DNA from: CAIKMD01 sp035605975
GTDB lineage: Bacteria; Pseudomonadota; Alphaproteobacteria; ATCC43930; CGMCC-115725
Assembly: GCA_035605975.1 (NCBI GenBank)
Contig: DATNGG010000104.1
Location: forward strand, 43,323 to 107,322
DNA length: 64,000 nt
Direction: 5' to 3'
Shown here: positions 25,399-34,306 of the stretch, one piece after another
How the letters are laid out: each line of letters opens with the position of its first letter
How positions within the stretch are numbered: the stretch's first letter is position 1
Made by a program: the position numbers and the translations under genes
Notes under the pieces: generated by a model
The model's input: only the letters and a program-made list of their open reading frames with translations
Told to the model about the DNA's origin: nothing
The model's database searches: none

Positions 25399-27192
25399 AT
25401 GAACGACGCCGACGCCGCAGAGCCCAAGCTTCCCGATCCCGTGCAGTGGTCGCGCAATATGGCGGCGATCGCGGAATTGAGCGAGCGTCTCGTGCGCGAG
25501 TTCCTCGCGCATCAGCAGGCGGGCAGCCTCGGCATGGCGGATCCACTCAATATCGGCGCTGCCTTTCTCGAAATGACGCAGCGGCTGATGAGCGATCCGG
25601 GTCGCCTCGTCCAGGCGCAATTGTCGCTGTGGCAGGACTATCTCCGGCTGTGGCAAAGCACCGCGGAGCGGTTCCTCGGCGGCAAGGCCGAGCCGGTCGC
25701 GGAGCCCCAGGCCGGCGACCGCCGCTTCAAGGACGCCGCCTGGCAGGAAAACACGCTCTTCGACTACATCAAGCAGAGCTATCTCCTGACCGCGCGCTGG
25801 CTGCAATCGACCGTGCGCCAGGTCGATGGGCTCGACGAGAAGACCGCGCGCAAGGTCGATTTCTATACGCGGCAATTCGTCGATGCGATGGCGCCGTCCA
25901 ATTTCCTTTTGACCAACCCCGAGGTCCTGCGCGCGACCATCGACAGTCAGGGCGAGAATCTGGTCAACGGCCTCAAACACGTGCTCGAGGATCTCGATCG
26001 CGGCAAGGGCCGGTTGATGATCAAGATGACCGATTTCGACGCCTTCAAGGTCGGCGGCAACATCGCGGTGACGCCCGGCAAGGTCGTCTTCCAGAACGAC
26101 CTGATACAGCTCATCCAATACGAGCCTTCGACGGCCAAGGTGCATCGCCGGCCGCTGCTGATCATTCCGCCCTGGATCAACAAGTACTACATCCTCGATC
26201 TTCGGCCCGACAACTCCTTCATCAAATGGGCGGTAGCGCAGGGCCATACGGTGTTCGTCATCTCCTGGGTCAATCCCGACGAGCACCTCGCCGCGAAGAA
26301 ATTCGAGGATTACATGCTCGAAGGGCCGCTCGCCGCGCTCGACGCGATCGAGCAGGCGACCGGCGAACGCGAGGCGAATGTCATCGGCTATTGCCTCGGC
26401 GGCACGCTGCTCGCGGCGACGCTCGCCTATATGGCGGTGAAGGAGGATCATCGCTTCGCCAGCGCGACCTTCTTCGTCACCATGACGGATTTCGCCGAAG
26501 CCGGCGAATTGTCGGTGTTCATCGACGAGGAGCAGCTGACCAGCCTCGAAGAACGCATGCGCGAGCATGGCTATCTCGAAGGCTCCGACATGGCGACGAC
26601 CTTCAACATGCTGCGCGCCAACGACCTCATCTGGTCCTTCGTCGTCAACAATTACCTCCTCGGCAAGGACCCCTTCCCCTTCGATCTGCTCTATTGGAAC
26701 AGCGATTCGACGCGCATGCCGGCGGCGATGCACGCCTTCTACCTGCGCAAGATGTATCAGGAGAACCAGCTCATCGTGCCGGACGCGCTGACGCTCGCCG
26801 GCGTTCCGATCGATCTGCGCAAGGTCGCGGTGCCGAGCTATTTTCTCTCGACCAAGGAAGATCATATCGCGCCATGGAAATCGACCTACGCGGCGACGCA
26901 GATTTTCCGCGGCAAGACCAATTTCGTCCTTGCCGCGTCGGGCCATATCGCCGGCGTGGTCAACCCGCCTGGCCGCTCCAAATACGGACATTGGGAGAAC
27001 GCCAAGCTGCCTAAGAGCGCCGATGCCTGGCTCGCCGGCGCCAAGATGGTGCAAGATTCGTGGTGGCCGAATTGGGAGAGCTGGGTCGAGGCTTATGCCG
27101 GCGGCGAGGTGCCGGCGCGCCGGCCCGGCGACGGCAAGCTGAAGCCGATCGAGGACTCGCCCGGCTCCTACGTGCTGGTGAAAGCGCGCTGA
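25399..27192 (+). CDS. phaC: Class I poly(3-hydroxyalkanoate) synthase
   Basis: 597 aa. Lipase-like box GYCLGGT with nucleophile C332; D488 in STKEDHIAPW and H516 in ASGHIAGV complete the triad; PPWINKYYILDL and VNPDEHL are class I signatures. It polymerises (R)-3-hydroxyacyl-CoA into storage granules. An AAGGAAG ribosome site sits about 6 bases before the ATG at 25399. No phaA, phaB or phaR is adjacent, but a phasin-like gene occurs at 60418-60885. Confidence 0.95.
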   Translation: MNDADAAEPKLPDPVQWSRNMAAIAELSERLVREFLAHQQAGSLGMADPLNIGAAFLEMTQRLMSDPGRLVQAQLSLWQDYLRLWQSTAERFLGGKAEPVAEPQAGDRRFKDAAWQENTLFDYIKQSYLLTARWLQSTVRQVDGLDEKTARKVDFYTRQFVDAMAPSNFLLTNPEVLRATIDSQGENLVNGLKHVLEDLDRGKGRLMIKMTDFDAFKVGGNIAVTPGKVVFQNDLIQLIQYEPSTAKVHRRPLLIIPPWINKYYILDLRPDNSFIKWAVAQGHTVFVISWVNPDEHLAAKKFEDYMLEGPLAALDAIEQATGEREANVIGYCLGGTLLAATLAYMAVKEDHRFASATFFVTMTDFAEAGELSVFIDEEQLTSLEERMREHGYLEGSDMATTFNMLRANDLIWSFVVNNYLLGKDPFPFDLLYWNSDSTRMPAAMHAFYLRKMYQENQLIVPDALTLAGVPIDLRKVAVPSYFLSTKEDHIAPWKSTYAATQIFRGKTNFVLAASGHIAGVVNPPGRSKYGHWENAKLPKSADAWLAGAKMVQDSWWPNWESWVEAYAGGEVPARRPGDGKLKPIEDSPGSYVLVKAR

Positions 27193-27303
27193 CACCGCCG
27201 ATACGGGCTTGACAGTCTTTCCCGGCGAGCGGGAAGATGAGCATGGCGCGCCGCCTTTCATAGAACGACAAACGCAGATTGCGGCCGTCCAAGGGAGGAA
27301 TGG

Positions 27304-28716
27304 ATGGTCGATGTTTCGCTGCCCGCCGGCTTGGCCGGCGCCGATGCCCATGCCGCCGAGATCAGCGCCGCCCAGCGCGACATCGCCGCGCGCATGGAGC
27401 GCATGCCGCTGACCTGGACTCAGCTCAAGGCGCGGATCGTCGTCGGCACCGCGACTTTCTTCGATGGCTATGATTCGCTGGTGATGGGCCTCGTCATGCC
27501 GGTTCTCGCCGGCGCCTGGGGGCTGTCGCGTGCCGATATCGGCTTTCTGCTCTCGGGCACCTTCTTCGGCCAATTGCTCGGCGCGCTGCTCTTCCCCTAT
27601 CTCGCCGAGCGCTTGGGGCGGCTGCGTGCCGCGAGCTACTCGATTTGGGTCGTCGGCCTAATGGGGCTCGTCTGTGCCGCGAGCTGGAATTTTGCGACGC
27701 TTACCTTCGCCCGCGTCGTGCAAGGCATCGGCATCGGCGGCGAGATCCCGGTTGCCGCCACCTACATCAACGAGATCGCGCATTCGAAAGTGCGCGGGCG
27801 CTTCTTCCTGCTCTACGAAGCGGCCTTCGCCTTCGGCTATCTCATCTGCACCCTCTTGGGCGTGCTGCTGATTACGCGCTATGGCTGGCAGATCATGTTC
27901 CTCATCGGCGCGCTGCCGGCTTTCGTCGCCGCGATCATGCGCCGCGTGCTGCCGGAATCGCCGCGCTGGCTCGCGAGCAAGGGGCGCACCGCCGAGGCCG
28001 ACGCGATCGTCAAAGGCATGGAGCGCGAAGCGGAGGCCAAGCTCGGTACCGCGCTGCCGCGGCCCGATCTCTCGGTTGCGCCACCGCCCGCGGCACAGCG
28101 CACCAACCTTTTGGAACTGTTCACCCCGTTTTACCGCCTGCGCACTCTGGTCGTGTGGTCGGTTTGGGGCTTCTCGTTCTTTGTTACTCAGGCGCTCAAC
28201 ACCTGGCTGCCGACGATCTATCGCCAGGAACTGCACCTGACGGTGCAGCAATCGCTCGAATTCACGCTGGCGACGCACTGCATCTCGATCGGCAGCGCGA
28301 TCGCGGTGGCGCTCGCGATCGATCATGTCGGGCGGCGGCGTTGGATCGGCTTCGCCTTGCTGGGCGGCAGCCTGTCGCTGCTGTGCCTCGCCGCGACCGG
28401 CGCGCACAATGCGGTGGTGATGCTGATCTTCGCGACGATCGCGAATTTCTGCCTCGCCTCGGTCTCGGTGTCGATCTATGTCTTCACCTCGGAGCTCTAT
28501 CCGACGCGGATGCGCGCGCTCGGCACCGGCATGGGCTCGACCGTGCGCAACATCTTCACCACCTCGAGCCCGCTCCTCGTCGCGGTGATGCTGACGAATT
28601 TCGGCCTGCCCGGCGTCTTCACGATGCTGGGCCTCGCGCCGCTTGTCCCTTGTCTCATGGTGCTGGCCTTCGGCACCGAGACCAAGGGCCGCGTGCTCGA
28701 GGAAGTCTCGCCTTAA
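27304..28716 (+). CDS. MFS transporter, aromatic acid/sugar symporter type
   Basis: 470 aa, about 12 membrane helices. Loop 2-3 carries YLAERLGRLRA (the MFS motif A position), and RVVQGIGIGGEIPVAATYINEI is typical of the AAHS/SV2-like branch, which imports aromatic acids or other organic anions with protons. An AGGGAGG site lies 5 bases before the ATG at 27304. A TTGACA at 27209-27214 may be part of its promoter. It has no other partner gene; the sequence to argC holds two hairpin repeats. Confidence 0.85.
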   Translation: MVDVSLPAGLAGADAHAAEISAAQRDIAARMERMPLTWTQLKARIVVGTATFFDGYDSLVMGLVMPVLAGAWGLSRADIGFLLSGTFFGQLLGALLFPYLAERLGRLRAASYSIWVVGLMGLVCAASWNFATLTFARVVQGIGIGGEIPVAATYINEIAHSKVRGRFFLLYEAAFAFGYLICTLLGVLLITRYGWQIMFLIGALPAFVAAIMRRVLPESPRWLASKGRTAEADAIVKGMEREAEAKLGTALPRPDLSVAPPPAAQRTNLLELFTPFYRLRTLVVWSVWGFSFFVTQALNTWLPTIYRQELHLTVQQSLEFTLATHCISIGSAIAVALAIDHVGRRRWIGFALLGGSLSLLCLAATGAHNAVVMLIFATIANFCLASVSVSIYVFTSELYPTRMRALGTGMGSTVRNIFTTSSPLLVAVMLTNFGLPGVFTMLGLAPLVPCLMVLAFGTETKGRVLEEVSP

Positions 28717-28720
28717 GTTT

Positions 28721-28816
28721 CAGCTTCGCATGACGCACGAGCCGCCGCTCGCGCTGTGCTACGCGTCTGAGTCAGCTTCGCATGAGGCGCGAGCCGCCGC
28801 TCGCGCTGTGCTACGC
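28721..28816. repeat. Two 44-bp direct repeats, each with a hairpin
   Basis: Copies at 28721-28764 and 28773-28816 differ at only two positions. Each contains an inverted repeat around a CGCC loop: in copy 2 GCGCGAGC / GCTCGCGC (28787-28806) pairs perfectly, while copy 1 (28735-28754) has one mismatch, and both differences fall in or beside the left arm. They lie between the convergent ends of the MFS gene and argC, the usual place for bidirectional terminators or REP-like elements. Confidence 0.85.
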
Positions 28817-28817
28817 A

Positions 28818-29870
28818 CTACGGAAACAGCGGTTCCTGCGCGAGGCCGGCGATCTCGGGTAGGCCCAGCATGACGTTCATGTCCTGCACCGCCTGACCCG
28901 AGGCGCCCTTCACCAGATTGTCGATCGCCGAGATGAGGATCGCGCGGCCCGACAGCCGGTCCTGCGCGAGGCCGATGAGGCAGAGATTGGAGCCGCGCAC
29001 GTGATGCGTCGCCGGTACCATGCCGTGCGGCAGCACATGCACGAAAGCCTCGTCCTGATAAGCGCGCTCGAGCGCGGCGCGCAAATCCTCGATCTTGGCG
29101 CTCTTCGTCATGCGCACATAAATCGTCGACAGAATGCCGCGATTCATCGGCATCAGATGCGGCGTGAAGCTGATGGCGACGGGCCGGCCCGCCGCCGCCG
29201 AAAGCCCCTGCTCGATCTCCGGCATGTGGCGGTGATGGGCGACACCATAGGCGGTGATGCCTTCCGACACCTCGGCGAAGAGGCTCGTCTCCTTCAAGCC
29301 GCGGCCGGCGCCGGTCACGCCCGATTTCGCGTCGATGACGATGTCGTCGGCATCGATCAATGCCGCCTTGACGAGCGGAATGAGCGGCAGCTGCGCACCC
29401 GTCGGGTAGCAACCCGGCACCGCGACGAGCCGCGCATTGGCGATTGCGCCGCGCGCGATCTCGGTCAAGCCATAGACCGCTTCGCGCTGCAATTGCACGG
29501 CGCGATGCGCGTGGCCGTACCATTTCGCGTAGACATCGGGATCGGCGAGGCGGAAATCCGCCGAGAGGTCGAGCACGCGCAGATGCCCGGGGAGGCTCGA
29601 GATCACGTCCTGCGTCGTGCCATGCGGCAGACAGCAAAAGACGAGATCGACCTTGCTCCAATCCACCTCCGGGATCGCGACCAGATCGGGCAGGTTCTGA
29701 CGCCCGAGATGCGGGAAGACCGTGGCAAGCTTCTTGCCGGCCTGCCGCTCGGCGGTGAGCGCGACGATCTCGACATGGGGATGATGCGCGAGGATGCGCA
29801 AGAGCTCGGCCCCGGTGTAACCCGAGGCGCCGAGAATGGCGATGCGCGTGCGCGAGGATGTCGATGGCAT
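28818..29870 (-). CDS. argC: N-acetyl-gamma-glutamyl-phosphate reductase
   Basis: 350 aa. NADP-binding AILGASGYTGAELLRIL, catalytic Cys154 in VPGCYPTGA, and the PHLMPMNRGILSTIY block typical of the long (type 1) ArgC. It reduces N-acetylglutamyl phosphate in arginine synthesis. It is encoded downstream of rplM-rpsI on the same strand, a common alphaproteobacterial order, but a hairpin (29926-29949) intervenes. Confidence 0.95.
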   Translation of the reverse strand: MPSTSSRTRIAILGASGYTGAELLRILAHHPHVEIVALTAERQAGKKLATVFPHLGRQNLPDLVAIPEVDWSKVDLVFCCLPHGTTQDVISSLPGHLRVLDLSADFRLADPDVYAKWYGHAHRAVQLQREAVYGLTEIARGAIANARLVAVPGCYPTGAQLPLIPLVKAALIDADDIVIDAKSGVTGAGRGLKETSLFAEVSEGITAYGVAHHRHMPEIEQGLSAAAGRPVAISFTPHLMPMNRGILSTIYVRMTKSAKIEDLRAALERAYQDEAFVHVLPHGMVPATHHVRGSNLCLIGLAQDRLSGRAILISAIDNLVKGASGQAVQDMNVMLGLPEIAGLAQEPLFP

Positions 29871-29925
29871 GGAACTCTCCGGCGAAAACGAACGACCTGT
29901 GACCCAAGCAAATGCCCGAACGCGA

Positions 29926-29949
29926 AAGGGCGCCCCGCAGGACGCCCTT
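29926..29949 (-). terminator. Terminator or attenuator hairpin between rpsI and argC
   Basis: AAGGGCG / CGCCCTT, a 7-bp perfect stem with a 10-base loop, 27 bases past the rpsI stop. On the minus strand the stem ends in CTTT and then GC-rich sequence, so termination may be partial. Confidence 0.5.
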
Positions 29950-29976
29950 CATGCGAAAACGCCGATGCCTGCGGGA

Positions 29977-30489
29977 TCAGCGTTTCGAGAATTGGAAGCT
30001 GCGTCGTGCCTTGGCCTTGCCGTATTTCTTGCGCTCGACGACGCGGCTGTCGCGGGTCAGGAAGCCCTGCGCCTTCAAGGCGGGACGAAGCCCCGGCTCG
30101 TAATTGAGCAGCGCCTTGCTGATGCCGTGGCGCACCGCGCCCGCCTGGCCCGAGAGCCCGCCGCCGGTGACGGTGCAGTTCACGTCGAACTGGCCGAGGC
30201 GATTGACGATGACGAAGGGCTGGTTGAGCAGCATGCGCAGCACGGGGCGCGCGAAATAAATCGGGCTGTCGCGGCCGTTCACCGTGATCTTGCCGGTGCC
30301 GGGCGCGATCCAGACCCGCGCGACGGCGTTCTTGCGCTTGCCGGTCGCATAGGCGCGGCCCTTGGCGTCGAGCTGCGGCTTGCCTTCGGCGCCCGCTGCC
30401 GGGCTCGCCGCGGCCTGCGCCGCATGACGGAGCTGCGCGCCCTGAAGGGCGTCGCGCAAAGCGCCGAGATTTTGAGGCTGATCGGCCAT
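29977..30489 (-). CDS. rpsI: Ribosomal protein uS9
   Basis: 170 aa, longer than bacterial S9 (about 130) because of an N-terminal extension of about 40 residues rich in Ala and Gln, usual in alphaproteobacteria. Core motifs: YATGKRKNAVARVW, TGGGLSGQAGAVRHGISKAL, and the basic tail ERKKYGKAKARRSFQFSKR that reaches the ribosomal P site. It follows rplM by 2 bases. Confidence 0.97.
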   Translation of the reverse strand: MADQPQNLGALRDALQGAQLRHAAQAAASPAAGAEGKPQLDAKGRAYATGKRKNAVARVWIAPGTGKITVNGRDSPIYFARPVLRMLLNQPFVIVNRLGQFDVNCTVTGGGLSGQAGAVRHGISKALLNYEPGLRPALKAQGFLTRDSRVVERKKYGKAKARRSFQFSKR

Positions 30490-30491
30490 GG

Positions 30492-30953
30492 CTAAGCCCT
30501 CTTGTTCTTGCGGTTCATCGCCGCGATGTCGAGCTTTTGCGGATTTTGCGCCTCATGCGGATGCGCCGTTCCGGCATAGACGCGCAAATGACCCATGATG
30601 CGCCGGCCGAGCGGCCCGCGCGGCACCATGCGCTCGACCGCCTTCTCGATCACGCGCTCGGGATGCTTGCCGTCGAGGATCGCGCCCTTGCTGCGCTCCT
30701 TGATGCCGCCCGGATAGCCCGTATGCCAGTGGAACATGCTGTCCTCGCGCTTGCGGCCGGTCAGCGCGACTTTCTCGGCATTGACGACGACGACGTGATC
30801 GCCGCAATCCATGTTGGGCGTGTAGGTGGTTTTGTGCTTGCCGCGCAGGCGATCGGCGACGATCGCCGCGAGCCGGCCGAGCACCAGCCCGTCGGCGTCG
30901 ACGAGCAGCCATTTCTTTTCGATATCGGAGGGCTTGGCGGTATAGGTCTTCAT
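30492..30953 (-). CDS. rplM: Ribosomal protein uL13
   Basis: 153 aa. KKWLLVDADGLVLGRLA, NMDCGDHVVVVNAEKVALTG, RMVPRGPLGRRIMGHLRVYAG are L13 signatures. The start at 30953 begins MKTYTAKPSD; only about 17 bases separate it from the predicted transcription start, so the mRNA leader is short. The promoter and first codons recur upstream of the OprB-like gene (32518-32584). Confidence 0.97.
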   Translation of the reverse strand: MKTYTAKPSDIEKKWLLVDADGLVLGRLAAIVADRLRGKHKTTYTPNMDCGDHVVVVNAEKVALTGRKREDSMFHWHTGYPGGIKERSKGAILDGKHPERVIEKAVERMVPRGPLGRRIMGHLRVYAGTAHPHEAQNPQKLDIAAMNRKNKRA

Positions 30954-31011
30954 CGGGGCCTCGTGAATGGGCGCGCAGTATGCCACGCATCGCGCTCCCG
31001 TCAAGGCGCAG
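30945..31011 (-). repeat. Leader repeat, copy 1 (rplM promoter to codon 3)
   Basis: 67 bases that align without gaps to 32518-32584 at about 80% identity (54 of 67), including a 20-base exact block over the -10 region and the first three codons ATGAAGACC. Confidence 0.85.
30977..31004 (-). promoter_or_regulatory. rplM-rpsI promoter (sigma-70 type)
   Basis: On the minus strand TTGACG (30999-31004) and CATACT (30977-30982) are 16 bases apart. The -35 matches 5 of 6 consensus bases. The same element is conserved in a second copy at 32550-32577. Confidence 0.65.
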
Positions 31012-31074
31012 GACACAAAGACGATCAAAGACTTAGCACGTACGGTAATATAATACCGCAAAAACAGCTCGCCG

Positions 31075-32526
31075 TCAGAACGAGATTGTCGTACGCAGGC
31101 CGAATACCGCGGCATCCTTGATCGGGGTGCGGCCGGTCGGATCGGTTGGACTTGGCGCGTTGGCGCCCGGATGAAAGATGTATTGGAAATCGGGCTGCAG
31201 CTGCCACCACGGCGTGATCTGCGCCTGATAGGTCAGCTCCAGCACCGCTTCGTAATCCCGGCTCGGGCGCGGCGCGCCGGCAAGCGTTGCAAAATCGCGA
31301 TCAAGACCTCGCACCGCGCTGCTGACCCGGTCATAAGCGACGCCAAGAGCGACAATATCGTCGTCGCGTCCTTCGAACGGCCCGAGCAGGCTGATGCCGG
31401 CATCGGCAAAGAACGCGATAAGGTTGCGATCGTCGGGCGCGCCCGTCAAACGCAAAAAGGCAGCAACTCCGCGATTGGCGGTGCCCGGCCGGCGCCAGAT
31501 CATCTGGTCGATCATGCCGTAGAGGCTGAAATCATTGACGTGGTTGCGCGGGATGCCGTTGCTCGCCGGACTTGCCAGCGACAAGCCCGCCATATCGAAA
31601 CGTTGATCGGCAAATTTTCCGGAATCGTACCAGGCGCCGACTTTATAGGCCGCAGGCAGGCCGGGAGCGTCCTTGTCGGGCGTAAAAGCGTATTGGACTT
31701 CGGCGATGGCGAAGAGATCGCTATTGAAGTTAAAACTCGTGCCGCTGGGGTCACGCAGCTGCGGGTTGGGATTCCGGTTGCCGCTGGTCGCGGGTCCTGC
31801 TGGATTGCTGTTGAGCGCCGCGGCAAGAAAGGTCCAACCAGCGCCGGACCCAAATTTGATGCGCACACCGGGTGTCGCGAAGGGATAATTCGGGCCGGCC
31901 GGCAGCAGGTCGTTGCTCGGCAAGCCCGGCCAACCGAACATCGCGTTGAGGAAAGCGCCGCCATATTGGCTGATGATGAATTCGTCGTCCGCCGCAATCT
32001 GGCCGAGCCGCAATGAAGCAGCATCGCCCAGGAATTTCTGCTCGAGATAGAGATCGTGCAGCCGCGTCGCACGATCCGCCTCGATCGAGCTGACCGTGAG
32101 CAAATTGTGGAGATTGTTCGCCGACAGACCGCGGCCGTGAATCTGATAAGCATCGACATAGAACGAGCCGCCCGGCCAGCCCATCGCCTTGTCGAGATCG
32201 ATACCGAGAGCGGCGGTCAATCGGCCCTCGAATATCGCGCCGGTCTTAACGCCGCCGGTGACGTTGCCGAGGGTCTCCGCCGTCTCGTTCAACGTGACCG
32301 CGACGCCATGATCGGCGAGAATGTCGCGAAGCCCGCCCCAATCGCCGAGCAAGGTCGGACGCTGCCAGAGATCAGTCGGCGGCGCCAGGTCCAGCGCTTG
32401 GGCGTTGACCGCGGCCGGCAAAAGCTCGGTGAGCAGCGCGAAAGCTGCCCATGCGCCTGCCCGTCGGCACCGACGAACGGCCGATTCTGTGTGATCTCGG
32501 ACCGCTCGATGGGCGCAGGTCTTCAT
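31075..32526 (-). CDS. OprB-family carbohydrate-selective porin
   Basis: 483 aa. An unusually basic N-region precedes the signal helix (AFALLTELLPAAVNA). The mature protein has OprB landmarks: LLGDWGGLRDILADHGV, ETAETLGNVTGG, GRLTAALGIDLDKAMGWPGG, a C-terminal beta-barrel, and final Phe (TTISF), the usual terminal residue of outer-membrane barrels. It is expected to pass sugars or other small solutes. The start at 32526 is chosen because its promoter, leader and first three codons duplicate those of rplM. GC is slightly lower than the flanks in a sampled line (about 60%). Confidence 0.8.
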   Translation of the reverse strand: MKTCAHRAVRDHTESAVRRCRRAGAWAAFALLTELLPAAVNAQALDLAPPTDLWQRPTLLGDWGGLRDILADHGVAVTLNETAETLGNVTGGVKTGAIFEGRLTAALGIDLDKAMGWPGGSFYVDAYQIHGRGLSANNLHNLLTVSSIEADRATRLHDLYLEQKFLGDAASLRLGQIAADDEFIISQYGGAFLNAMFGWPGLPSNDLLPAGPNYPFATPGVRIKFGSGAGWTFLAAALNSNPAGPATSGNRNPNPQLRDPSGTSFNFNSDLFAIAEVQYAFTPDKDAPGLPAAYKVGAWYDSGKFADQRFDMAGLSLASPASNGIPRNHVNDFSLYGMIDQMIWRRPGTANRGVAAFLRLTGAPDDRNLIAFFADAGISLLGPFEGRDDDIVALGVAYDRVSSAVRGLDRDFATLAGAPRPSRDYEAVLELTYQAQITPWWQLQPDFQYIFHPGANAPSPTDPTGRTPIKDAAVFGLRTTISF

Positions 32527-32584
32527 GGGGAATGCGTGAATGGAGGCGCAGTATGCCACGCATCGTGAATCCCTCAAGACGCAG
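32518..32584 (-). repeat. Leader repeat, copy 2 (oprB-like gene promoter to codon 3)
   Basis: Second copy of the rplM promoter, leader and start region (see 30945-31011). The copied part ends at codon 3 (ATGAAGACC); after that the two reading frames are unrelated. Confidence 0.85.
32550..32577 (-). promoter_or_regulatory. Promoter of the OprB-like gene, copied from rplM
   Basis: TTGAGG (32572-32577) and CATACT (32550-32555) with the same 16-base spacing as the rplM promoter. The -10 is identical and the -35 differs by one base. Confidence 0.55.
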
Positions 32585-32611
32585 AAAAGGCCAGTGGTTG
32601 ATCGGATATAC

Positions 32612-33382
32612 CTATAAGATCGGCGCGCGTCGCGGGCTGAGCGCGGCACGGCCGATGCCCGCCCCGGCCGCGAGCAGCGCCAGTGCGCACACCACCGCGG
32701 CCCCGGTCGGCAGATCGAAGAATGCCGAGGACAGCAGGCCCAGGGCATAGCCGAGAAGACCGATCGCATAGGCGAAGACTAGCGGCCGGCGCGCGAGCCA
32801 GTAGCGCGCGGCGAGCGACGGGATGATCAGCGACGCAAAGACGAGAAAGACGCCGACGAGCTGCACCGAGGCGGTCACGGTCACGGCGAAGAGCGCATAG
32901 AACAGCACGCGCCGTTTCGCCAGGTCCGCGAAGAGGATGAAGCCGAGAATGACGGCGTAAAGAACCGCCACGGGAATGAGATCGCTCGGCACGACCCAGA
33001 GAATCTGCCCGACCAGCAAATCTTTCAGATTTTCCGCGCCATGCGGATTGTAGTTGAGAAGGAGGATCTCGGCGCTTGCCGCGACGACGAAGACGACGCC
33101 GATGACCGCCTCTTGCAGGGCGGCCAGGTGCTTCTCCGTCCAGATGAGAAACCCGGCGCTGACCAGCGCTGCCGCGACGGCCGCGGCCTGCACCGACCAG
33201 CCGGTTGGCTCCCACCCGGCGAAATCGGCGATGACGACGCCGAGCCCCGCCACTTGCGCGATCGCGAGATCGATGAAAACGATCCCGCGATCGAGCACGA
33301 GCTTGCCCAAGGGCACATGGGTTGCGAGCACCAGAAGGCCGGTCAGAAACGCCGGCAGCACGATCGCCAGATGATCAGCCAC
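32612..33382 (-). CDS. Metal ABC transporter permease (ZnuB/AztB/MntB family)
   Basis: 256 aa, about eight membrane helices. Family signature near the N-terminus: RGIVFIDLAIAQVAGLGVV; then LVGQILWV and TASVQLVGVFLVFASLIIPSLAA. Members move Zn2+ or Mn2+ across the inner membrane with a ZnuC-type ATPase. It overlaps the end of the ZnuA-like gene by 8 bases. No ATPase gene is next to it. Confidence 0.85.
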   Translation of the reverse strand: MADHLAIVLPAFLTGLLVLATHVPLGKLVLDRGIVFIDLAIAQVAGLGVVIADFAGWEPTGWSVQAAAVAAALVSAGFLIWTEKHLAALQEAVIGVVFVVAASAEILLLNYNPHGAENLKDLLVGQILWVVPSDLIPVAVLYAVILGFILFADLAKRRVLFYALFAVTVTASVQLVGVFLVFASLIIPSLAARYWLARRPLVFAYAIGLLGYALGLLSSAFFDLPTGAAVVCALALLAAGAGIGRAALSPRRAPIL

Positions 33383-34295
33383 TCTTTCCCCCCAATCCCG
33401 CCAAGAGACGCTTCACCGTATCGTCGTAGAGTCCCGGCAGATCCTTGGCCCCGTCCGTGCCGCCGACGGTGAAGGGCAGCATCACCGCCGGGAGCTTGCT
33501 CTTCTCGGCAACGAATTGCGACGGCTTCGGATCCTCATAGGCCGCGTAGACGATCATGCGCGCCTTCAGCGCCGGAATCCGGCCGAGCAGATCGGCGATA
33601 TAGGCGCTGCCCGGCGGCACGCCGGGCTTGGGCTCGATATTGGCCGCCTCGGTCATGCCGAGCCAATTCGCGAGATAAATCCAGCTTTTGTGATAGGAGA
33701 CGAAGCTGATGCCCTTCAAGGGCGCCGCCTCGACCGCGAGACGCGCGGTCTGCTGAGCGAGGCTTTGGTCGAAAGCCTGCTCGCGCTGCGCATAGGCCGC
33801 GGCATGTGCCGGATCGAGCGCGGCGAAGCGCTTGGCGAGCGCCGCCGCGACGATCCGCATGTTGCGCGGGTCGGTCTGGATATGCGGATTGCCGGCCGGA
33901 TGAATATCGCCCTCGGCGCGGTCGAGCCGTTCGGGCTTCTCCAGCAGCGTCACCTGTTGCGCGGCCTCGAAATAGCCTTGCTGGCCGGGCTGAACCTTGC
34001 CGTTCGAGGACTGCCGCAGCAGCACCGGCATCCAGCCGATCTCGAGCTCGGCGCCGGTGCAGACCGCGATATCGGCGTTGCGCAGCCGCGAGATGAGCGC
34101 CGGCCGCGCCTGGATCTGATGCGGATCCTGGAGCCCCGTCGTCGCGGTATAGACATCGACGTCGCCGCCGCCGATCGCGGTCGCGAGCGCTCCCCATTCC
34201 GGCTCGCAGGCAAAAACATGGAGCGAGGCAAACGCGCGCGGCGCCGAAAGCAGCATGAGAGCCGCGAGCGCAAGGCTGAGTCTGATTCGAAGCAT
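33375..34295 (-). CDS. Metal ABC transporter substrate-binding protein (ZnuA/AztC cluster A-I)
   Basis: 306 aa with a signal peptide (LRIRLSLALAALMLLSAPRA). The three His ligands of cluster A-I proteins are visible in DPHQIQ, NPHIQTDP and SYHKSW, and AAYEDPKPSQF probably holds the fourth acidic ligand. The His-rich loop of classical ZnuA is absent. The start at 34295 has GAGAGGG 6 bases upstream. Metal is likely Zn2+, possibly Mn2+. Confidence 0.85.
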   Translation of the reverse strand: MLRIRLSLALAALMLLSAPRAFASLHVFACEPEWGALATAIGGGDVDVYTATTGLQDPHQIQARPALISRLRNADIAVCTGAELEIGWMPVLLRQSSNGKVQPGQQGYFEAAQQVTLLEKPERLDRAEGDIHPAGNPHIQTDPRNMRIVAAALAKRFAALDPAHAAAYAQREQAFDQSLAQQTARLAVEAAPLKGISFVSYHKSWIYLANWLGMTEAANIEPKPGVPPGSAYIADLLGRIPALKARMIVYAAYEDPKPSQFVAEKSKLPAVMLPFTVGGTDGAKDLPGLYDDTVKRLLAGLGGKSG

Positions 34296-34306
34296 GATCG
34301 GCCCTC

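Noticed and set aside
27209..27232. TTGACA as a complete promoter of the MFS gene
   Set aside because: The -35 is perfect but no good -10 stands 16-18 bases downstream, so it was not listed as a feature.
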